The translations under genes and the position numbers were made by a program. From an uncultured Collinsella sp. (lineage in GTDB: Bacteria > Actinomycetota > Coriobacteriia > Coriobacteriales > Coriobacteriaceae), in the NCBI GenBank assembly GCA_900542085.1, contig UQMK01000025.1:1-30477 (forward strand): a stretch of 30,477 bases of DNA. The letters run 5' to 3'. How positions within the stretch are numbered: position 1 is the first letter of the stretch; each line of letters begins with the position of its first letter. Under the pieces are notes generated by a model that saw nothing but the letters and a program-made list of their open reading frames with translations, was not told the DNA's origin and did not search any database. Below are positions 25,748-30,477 of the stretch, one piece after another.

Positions 25748-26650
25748 TTACTTTTTATCGGCGGTCAAGGGAAGCTTTTCCGCCGACACATCCAAGCCAT
25801 AGCGATAGCTGATGGCATCGACAGGACAGGCCCCGATGCACTTTCCGCACCGGATACATTCGGCATGATTGGGCGCGCGGACCACATCAACGTCCATCTG
25901 ACAAACCCTTGAACACTTGCCGCACGAGACGCATTTGCACGCGTCGACCTGAATCCCCAACAAGGACACCCTATTCATGAGCGCATAGAATGCGCCGAGC
26001 GGGCAAATCCATTTGCAGAAGGGGCGATAGAACAAAACGCTCAGCACTACCACGGCAATGAGAACGGCAAGTTTCCAGGTAAAGAGCTGCCCCAGCGCAG
26101 ATCGAATGCCGGCGTTGGCAATGGCCAGCGGAATGGCGCCCTCGAGCACGCCCTGCGGACAGACGTATTTGCAAAAGAACGGGTCTCCCATCCCCAGATC
26201 ATTGACCACCAGCACAGGCAGCAATACCACAGCAAACAGCAGCACAACGTATTTTATATACGTAAGCGCCTTGAGCCTTTTTGTCGAAAGCTTTTTGCTG
26301 GGAATCTTGTGAAGCAGCTCCTGCAGCCAGCCAAACGGGCACAGAAAGCCGCATACAAAGCGTCCCAGCAGTACACCGAGCAAAATGAGCGTACCGGTAA
26401 CATAGTAAGAAAAGTTGAACTTGGATGAACCTACCACTGACTGGAACGACCCGATGGGGCACGCACCCGATGCCGCGGGGCACGAATAGCAATTAAGTCC
26501 AGGTACGCAGACTGTTTTTCCCGCACCCTGATAGATGCCGCCTTTGGCAAAGTTAGGTAGGTGAATGTTGGTGATGAGCGTCGCCGCCGCCTGAATGAAT
26601 CCGCGAAATCGAGCCAAAACATGCGACGCAGTGTTTTCTCTTTTATCCAA
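25748..26650 (-). CDS. NapH-like 4Fe-4S membrane protein
   Basis: A 300-aa polytopic protein with about five membrane segments and many cysteine motifs: VCVPGLNCYSCPAASGACPIG, CGFLCPFG, CKYVCPQG, CKWICPLG, and a C-terminal bacterial ferredoxin pair (CKCVSCGKCSRVC and CIRCGKCIGACP) for two [4Fe-4S] clusters. This is the NapH/YccM/CcoG-type arrangement that moves electrons across the membrane. I start it at TTG 26650, because it overlaps the stop of the CXXC peptide gene (ATTGGATAA), and a GGAG lies 10 nt upstream. The longer reading from ATG 26737 begins with 29 residues in the frame overlapping that peptide and is not credible. It likely reduces the TlpA-like lipoprotein. Confidence 0.88.
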   Translation of the reverse strand: MDKRENTASHVLARFRGFIQAAATLITNIHLPNFAKGGIYQGAGKTVCVPGLNCYSCPAASGACPIGSFQSVVGSSKFNFSYYVTGTLILLGVLLGRFVCGFLCPFGWLQELLHKIPSKKLSTKRLKALTYIKYVVLLFAVVLLPVLVVNDLGMGDPFFCKYVCPQGVLEGAIPLAIANAGIRSALGQLFTWKLAVLIAVVVLSVLFYRPFCKWICPLGAFYALMNRVSLLGIQVDACKCVSCGKCSRVCQMDVDVVRAPNHAECIRCGKCIGACPVDAISYRYGLDVSAEKLPLTADKK

Positions 26651-26789
26651 TTCCGATACACTCCAAGCACAGCCTAATCGCCTTGGCCAGCACGGCATCC
26701 GCCTCGCCACGCATAACGCCAAAGCACACCATGGCAATTCCGACGATCAACAAAGCGACCTGTACCACGGGTTTTACCGCTTTGAACAA
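26643..26789 (-). CDS. CD1871A-family CXXC-motif small membrane protein
   Basis: A 48-aa protein starting with TTG at 26789, 8 nt after AAAGGAG. It begins MFKAVKPVVQVALLIVG and ends AKAIRLCLECIGIG. It has one hydrophobic helix (about 8-25), an FGVMRGEADAVL turn, and the CLEC motif near the C-terminus. This is the CD1871A-type CXXC family known in anaerobic Firmicutes, next to 4Fe-4S and thioredoxin-like lipoprotein genes. Its stop overlaps the TTG start of the 4Fe-4S gene by 8 nt, so the three genes form one operon. The likely role is a redox relay or assembly factor. It is short and starts with TTG, so routine gene calling would miss it. Confidence 0.85.
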   Translation of the reverse strand: MFKAVKPVVQVALLIVGIAMVCFGVMRGEADAVLAKAIRLCLECIGIG

Positions 26790-26879
26790 CCTGACCACTC
26801 CTTTCGTTACGCGACCATTGGACCATATCGACTATAAAATCCGTGTTAAGCGCGATTTGAAATGTGCAAGGAGACTGTT

Positions 26880-27554
26880 ATGCGTATTTTAATCGTCGAG
26901 GACGAGCGGGCGCTGTGTGACGCAATCGCGCGCAGCTTGCGAAACTTGGCGTACAGCGTCGACTGCTGTCACGACGGACAGGAGGCGCTCGACCTACTGG
27001 ACGTTGAGGCCTTCGACCTCGTGGTACTCGACCTCAACCTTCCCCGTATCGACGGCATGACCGTACTCAGGGAACTTAGGAAAACTGACTGTGAGACTAA
27101 GGTACTGATTCTGTCCGCACGCGGTGAAGTATCCGATAAAGTCGCCGGACTCGATGCCGGCGCCAACGATTACCTCGCCAAGCCGTTTCATTTGGACGAG
27201 CTTGCGGCAAGGATTCGCAGCCTTACCCTCAGACGCTTTACACAAAGCGACATAGTTTTAACCTGCGGAAAGCTCAGCTTTGACACCAAGGCGCGCATCG
27301 CTTCCGTGGACAGCGAGGCTTTATCTCTTACACGCAAGGAAACGGGAATCTTGGAATACCTGATGCTTAATCAGGGACGTCCGGTAAATCAAGAGGAGCT
27401 TATCGAGCACGTTTGGGATAGCAGCGTGAACAGCTTTAGCAACGCAACCCGCGTTCACATCTCGTCACTCCGCAAAAAGCTACGCAGCGCTTTGGGATAC
27501 GACCCGATTCGCAATCGGATTGGAGAGGGCTACGTTATGGAGGATAGCGAATGA
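26880..27554 (+). CDS. OmpR-family response regulator
   Basis: A 224-aa two-component regulator. The receiver domain (about 1-118) has the acidic pair E7/D8, the phospho-acceptor D51 in VVLDLNLPRIDG and the DYLAKPF lysine (about 101). The winged-helix DNA-binding domain (about 125-222) carries LTRKETGILEYLMLN and RVHISSLRKKL. ATG at 26880 has AAGGAG with a 6-nt gap. A TATAAA element lies at 26833-26838. Its stop overlaps the kinase start (ATGA at 27551-27554). It is divergent from the CXXC/4Fe-4S/TlpA operon, which suggests control of that operon and of itself from the shared 90-nt region. Confidence 0.94.
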   Translation: MRILIVEDERALCDAIARSLRNLAYSVDCCHDGQEALDLLDVEAFDLVVLDLNLPRIDGMTVLRELRKTDCETKVLILSARGEVSDKVAGLDAGANDYLAKPFHLDELAARIRSLTLRRFTQSDIVLTCGKLSFDTKARIASVDSEALSLTRKETGILEYLMLNQGRPVNQEELIEHVWDSSVNSFSNATRVHISSLRKKLRSALGYDPIRNRIGEGYVMEDSE

Positions 27555-28690
27555 AAAGGCTTTCGCTGCAATGGCGCATAACGATTATGACGGCGCTGCT
27601 GACGTGTGCGGCGTGCGTGCTGACGAACTGCCTGGTCGGCTATACGGGCATGCGCTACATGGATGCCATCGGCAGTAAAATCTCGGCCTTTAACGCAACC
27701 GGCGAAGATTCGCCCCAGGCGTTCGACCCAACGAAAGCGACCCCCGATGACAAGGTCACGATCGTCGTAAACGACGCGCAAGAGTCTTTTGGCACGACAA
27801 CCTGGTGCATCACGGCTGGAGTCACACTCCTTGGCGGCGTGCTGGCATTCTTTGTGAGCGGCCGTGCACTCAAACCGCTACGGGCTTTTGCAGCCCAGGT
27901 TGAGCGTGTGCAGCCTGACAACCTAAGCGAAATCAGACTCAGTGAAGATGTGCCCACCGAGCTACAGCGATGCAGCGCCTCTTTCAACGACATGATCGCC
28001 CGTCTTGGCGAAGGGTTCTCTGCGCAGCGTCAGTTTACCGGCAACGCCGCACACGAGCTGCGCACCCCGCTCGCCCTTATGCAAGCACAGATTGAACTTT
28101 TCATCTCCGAGCACTCCGGTTTGCAACCCGAAACAGCCGAGCTGCTCGGCCTGCTACAAGAACAAACCGAGCGCATGTCTCGAATGACCAAGGTATTGCT
28201 CGAGATGAGTGAGCTCCGCAGCGTCCCTTGCGGGAACGCTGTTGAACTCGGTCCCCTGTCCGAAGAGGTCCTCACCGACCTTGCGCCGCTTGCCGAGAAT
28301 AAGGACGTAACCCTCGATTGCGCCGGAGACGCTTTGACAATCGGAAGTGATACGCTCCTCTATCGGCTGGTGTTTAATCTGGTCGAAAACGCCATCCGTT
28401 ACAGCCGCTCCGGCTCGACTGTCAACGTCTCCATCAGCGACAGCGACAGCCGCGTGCTCCTGCGAGTCAAAGATGAGGGCCCGGGAATACCCAAGCAGTA
28501 CCGAGAGAGCATCTTCCAGCCGTTCTTTCGTCTAGACAAATCCCGCAGCAGGGCATACGGCGGCGCAGGGCTCGGACTGGCGCTCGTCTGGGAGATTGCA
28601 GCGCTTCACGGTGGCGCCGTAGAGGTCGAAGAAAGTTCCGAGGACGGGACCGTGATGCTCGTGACCCTCTCAAAGGGGGCCACCACGTGA
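27551..28690 (+). CDS. Sensor histidine kinase
   Basis: A 379-aa EnvZ/BaeS-type kinase. TM1 is at about 9-32, a short outer loop (33-82) follows, then TM2 (about 83-104) and a HAMP segment. HisKA has H168 in NAAHELRTPLALM. The ATP-binding domain has NLVENAIRYS, DEGPGIPKQY, FRLDKSRSR and GGAGLGLALV. The short outer loop suggests that the signal is sensed at or within the membrane. It is the partner of the response regulator with a 4-nt overlap. The reading frame beyond the TGA continues in the same phase into the arginase remnant, which is probably chance. Confidence 0.94.
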   Translation: MKRLSLQWRITIMTALLTCAACVLTNCLVGYTGMRYMDAIGSKISAFNATGEDSPQAFDPTKATPDDKVTIVVNDAQESFGTTTWCITAGVTLLGGVLAFFVSGRALKPLRAFAAQVERVQPDNLSEIRLSEDVPTELQRCSASFNDMIARLGEGFSAQRQFTGNAAHELRTPLALMQAQIELFISEHSGLQPETAELLGLLQEQTERMSRMTKVLLEMSELRSVPCGNAVELGPLSEEVLTDLAPLAENKDVTLDCAGDALTIGSDTLLYRLVFNLVENAIRYSRSGSTVNVSISDSDSRVLLRVKDEGPGIPKQYRESIFQPFFRLDKSRSRAYGGAGLGLALVWEIAALHGGAVEVEESSEDGTVMLVTLSKGATT

Positions 28691-29027
28691 TCCGACTGTC
28701 CAGGAGTCCCACTCGACATTGTGAAACGCGTCCCAAAACTTGGACATGAGAAATGGGAGACAGTTCGCATCTATGCCGAGGACGAAGTCCTGGCGGGGAT
28801 TCAGGATGCGCAGAGGAAGCTTGCGGCAGAAAACCCCGACAGAGTCGTGACCGTCGGCGGCAACTGTATGGTGTCGCTTGCCCTCTTCGATTACCTGCAC
28901 GGGAAATACGAGAACGTTGGAATCGTCTGGATCTATGCGCATCCGGATGTATCCACGCTGAATGATGGCTACCCCAACGCTCACGCCATGGTACTTGGCA
29001 GCCTTTTGGGAGAAAGTCATCCTGGTC
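28691..29027 (+). pseudogene. Remnant of an arginase/ureohydrolase-family gene
   Basis: About 110 codons of a metal-dependent ureohydrolase-like protein with no start and no C-terminus. RVVTVGGNCMVSLALFDYLHGKY corresponds to the family's VVTLGGDC/HSVS block, and VGIVWIYAHPDVSTL to the WIDAHPD metal site. HAMVLGSLLGE ends the matched part. The metal ligands look damaged: GGD has become GGN and WID has become WIY. An intact family member needs about 280-300 aa, so more than half is missing. Downstream the frame drifts into sequence antisense to another fragment (29028-29345). It is a relic rather than a working gene. Confidence 0.7.
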
Positions 29028-29345
29028 TTCGGCGGCGAATAATGCGAATGTCCGCAGGCAGACTCCAACCTGTGCGCGGAGAAGCTGGGCGACGCAAACA
29101 AGATTCCTCGACTCGAGCATGGAGATGAATCCGTCTATCAGTCTCATCGCATACTCAGAGGAGGATGCCAGATATAGATCCCATTGGGTAAAGTCGCCGT
29201 TCATGAAGGGAATCACTGCATTGCGCTCGGCGACTCTCAAGGCACTCAGGCTTTGTTCTATTTTCTCAGCTTCTTGTTTGAACTGTTCGCTATCCAAAAT
29301 GCCCCCAAATGCCGGCTTCTCAACAAGACGATATGAGAAAGCCAT
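29028..29345 (-). pseudogene. 5' part of an unknown gene, cut off at its 3' end
   Basis: From ATG 29345 (GGAGG about 11 nt upstream) a frame reads MAFSYRLVEKPAFGGILD and continues for about 105 residues through helices such as YAMRLIDGFISMLESRNLVCVAQLLRAQVGVCLRTFALFAAE. This pattern resembles the N-terminal half of uncharacterised proteins that I recall from accessory loci, but I cannot name the family. After about 29028 the frame runs antisense to the arginase remnant, so its original end is lost. The RNA would converge on that remnant, with a junction at about 29012-29035. Confidence 0.5.
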
Positions 29346-29358
29346 TTGGGTCGCCTCC

Positions 29359-29440
29359 CCCGCGGCGCAGCTTCTTTCCGCGGGCTCGGGGTGCCACAAT
29401 GGGCTTTGAGTATCGGCCCGTGCGGTAGCCCTTACCGCAC
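29359..29440 (+). ncRNA. Candidate IS110 left-end non-coding (bridge) RNA region
   Basis: Three hairpins in a row lie upstream of the transposase: CCCGCGG/CCGCGGG (29359-29365 with 29378-29384), GGGC/GCCC with an 11-nt loop (29401-29404 with 29416-29419), and a perfect 8-bp GTGCGGTA/TACCGCAC (29420-29427 with 29433-29440). IS110-group elements encode their bridge RNA in this position, between the left end and the transposase. Sequence and role are inferred from position and folding only. Confidence 0.35.
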
Positions 29441-29460
29441 CTGCGGGGAGGAGGCTTCCC

Positions 29461-30477
29461 ATGCCCCATGTTACCTCCATCGGACTGGACGTCCACGCGC
29501 GATCGGTCGCCGCGGCGGCGTTCAACCCCTTCACCGGCGAGGTGGTGCGCCGCAGCTTCGGCACCGACGCCTCCGAGATCGCGGAGTGGGCCCTCGGCTT
29601 CGAGGACCCGAGGGCGTGCTACGAGAGCGGCCCCACCGGGTTCCACATGGCGCGCGAGCTGCGCGCGCTCGGCCTCGAATGCGCCGTGGCCGCCGTCTCC
29701 AAGATGCAGAGGCCGGCGGCGGACGCGCGCCGCAAGAACGACCGGCGCGACGCCGAGTTCATCGCCCGCATGCTCGCCACCCACAACATCGTCGAGGTCC
29801 CGCTGCCCGACACGGCGGTCGAGGCCGCCCGGGACCTCGACCGCGCGCTCGACGACGCGGCCCGCGAGCTCCGCCGCTCGAGGCAGCGCCTCAACATGTT
29901 CCTGATCAGGCTGGGCCACGTCTGGGACGAGCGCAACGCCGACGGGGCAAGGAAGAGGGCCTGGACGCGCGCCCACTGGAGGTGGATATCCGAGATCAGG
30001 CTCGAGGGGCCGCAGCGCGACGCGCTCGAGTACTACGTCACGGCCGCCCGCTGCGCGGAATCGGACAAGCGGCAGCTCGAGAGGAGGGTCGTCGCGCTGG
30101 CGGGCACCGACCGCTGGCGCCCGGCCGTGGAGGCGCTGTCCTGCATCAAGGGGATTGACACCCTGACGGCCTTCAGGCTTGCGGCGGAGGCCGGGTCCTT
30201 CAGCAGGTTCCGCTCGGCGCCGGCCTTCGCGAGCTGGTGCGGGCTCACGCCATCGGAGCACTCGAGCGGCGAGTCCGAGCGGCGCGGCGGGATAACCAAG
30301 GCCGGCAACGCGCTCGCGCGCACGGCGCTCATAGAGTCCGCGTGGCATTACTCCATGTGCTCCCCGAGGCCCAAGGCCCCCGCACCCGGCACCGACGTGC
30401 CCCCGGCGATACGCTCGAGGGCCGACGCCTGCACCGCCAGGCTCCACCGCCGCCGCGAGGCGCTCGCGGACGCCGGC
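29461..30477 (+). CDS. IS110-family transposase (partial at window end)
   Basis: The open frame from ATG 29461 (GGGGAGGAGG upstream, about 7-nt gap) runs 339 codons to the window edge without a stop. The N-terminal DEDD/RuvC-like domain starts TSIGLDVHARSVAAAAF, with the first catalytic Asp in GLDVH, ACYESGPTGFH, and KNDRRDAEFIARM. The C-terminal Transposase_20 region has LSCIKGIDTLTAFRLAAEAGSFSRF, then WCGLTPSEHSSGESERRGGITKAGN with the conserved catalytic Ser region. IS110 enzymes recombine without terminal repeats, guided by a bridge RNA. The gene is far richer in GC than its neighbours, almost every third base being G or C, which points to recent acquisition. Confidence 0.93.
   Translation, partial: MPHVTSIGLDVHARSVAAAAFNPFTGEVVRRSFGTDASEIAEWALGFEDPRACYESGPTGFHMARELRALGLECAVAAVSKMQRPAADARRKNDRRDAEFIARMLATHNIVEVPLPDTAVEAARDLDRALDDAARELRRSRQRLNMFLIRLGHVWDERNADGARKRAWTRAHWRWISEIRLEGPQRDALEYYVTAARCAESDKRQLERRVVALAGTDRWRPAVEALSCIKGIDTLTAFRLAAEAGSFSRFRSAPAFASWCGLTPSEHSSGESERRGGITKAGNALARTALIESAWHYSMCSPRPKAPAPGTDVPPAIRSRADACTARLHRRREALADAG

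Larger units (their letters stand above)
29346..30477 (+). mobile_element. IS110-family element, right end outside the window
   Basis: The left limit is taken as just after the truncated gene at 29345; the true end is not resolved, because IS110 elements have no terminal inverted repeats or target duplication. The element contains the hairpin region and the transposase, and continues beyond the window. Confidence 0.6.

Noticed and set aside
26651..26737. N-terminal extension of the 4Fe-4S protein to ATG 26737
   Set aside because: These 29 residues overlap the CD1871A-type CXXC peptide gene in another frame; the TTG at 26650 overlapping its stop is the better start.
26813..26826. GACCAT direct repeats with 8-bp spacing in the divergent region
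   Set aside because: OmpR-type regulators normally use 10-11-bp spacing; two 6-mers alone are too little evidence for a binding site.
29320..30447. 375-codon minus-strand frame opposite the transposase
   Set aside because: The plus strand has clear IS110 motifs; the minus frame is a GC-driven shadow.

Overview
The window looks like chromosomal DNA of a high-GC Gram-positive gut anaerobe of the class Coriobacteriia, most likely Collinsella or a close relative. This is inferred from the roughly 60% GC coding sequence, strong AAGGAGG-type ribosome sites, frequent GTG/TTG starts, tandem solute-binding hybrid sensor kinases, and an anaerobe-type CXXC/4Fe-4S/TlpA cassette. There is no rRNA or tRNA in the window to confirm it.

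Layout. 0.1-3.3 kb (minus): an SDR oxidoreductase and a VUT/YhhQ-type transporter in one operon, then release factor 3 (prfC). 3.3-5.6 kb (plus): an intergenic inverted repeat, a YtrA-like GntR repressor with a palindromic operator, and an ABC ATPase plus permease. 5.9-9.3 kb: an EamA permease (plus), then a CLC channel, a LOG-family protein and a two-TM potassium channel (all minus). 9.5-12.9 kb (plus): a hybrid histidine kinase with two solute-binding sensor domains and a PNPOx/NimA-like flavoprotein. 12.9-15.0 kb (minus): a MalY/PatB aminotransferase and TrmO. 15.1-16.3 kb (plus): an XRE / zinc-ribbon / TipAS fusion regulator and a glutaredoxin.

16.3-18.6 kb is an AT-richer accessory cassette. 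It holds a LexA-like box over a promoter, a 9-codon leader ORF, an unrecognised protein with a DUF1016_N-like start, and a toxin-antitoxin pair with its own promoter/operator and a long terminator. A near-identical 23-bp repeat lies in direct orientation on each side. This is the best candidate in the window for an undescribed system.

18.6-24.5 kb: a Dus tRNA-dihydrouridine synthase (minus), an unknown membrane protein (plus), a 183-nt near-perfect inverted-repeat element, and a large MacB/FtsX-type ABC transporter (minus). 24.7-28.7 kb: a minus-strand operon for an envelope electron/thiol relay (a 48-aa CXXC peptide, a NapH-like 4Fe-4S membrane protein and a TlpA-like lipoprotein), divergent from an OmpR/EnvZ-type two-component system. 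28.7-30.5 kb is a recombination scar: an arginase-family remnant meets the remnant of an opposed gene head-on, followed by a very GC-rich IS110 transposase that runs off the window and is preceded by a hairpin-rich stretch that could encode its bridge RNA.

Short palindromes built on GGGAC...GTCCC and AAAGGG...CCCTTT recur in at least five intergenic gaps and look like a REP-like family.
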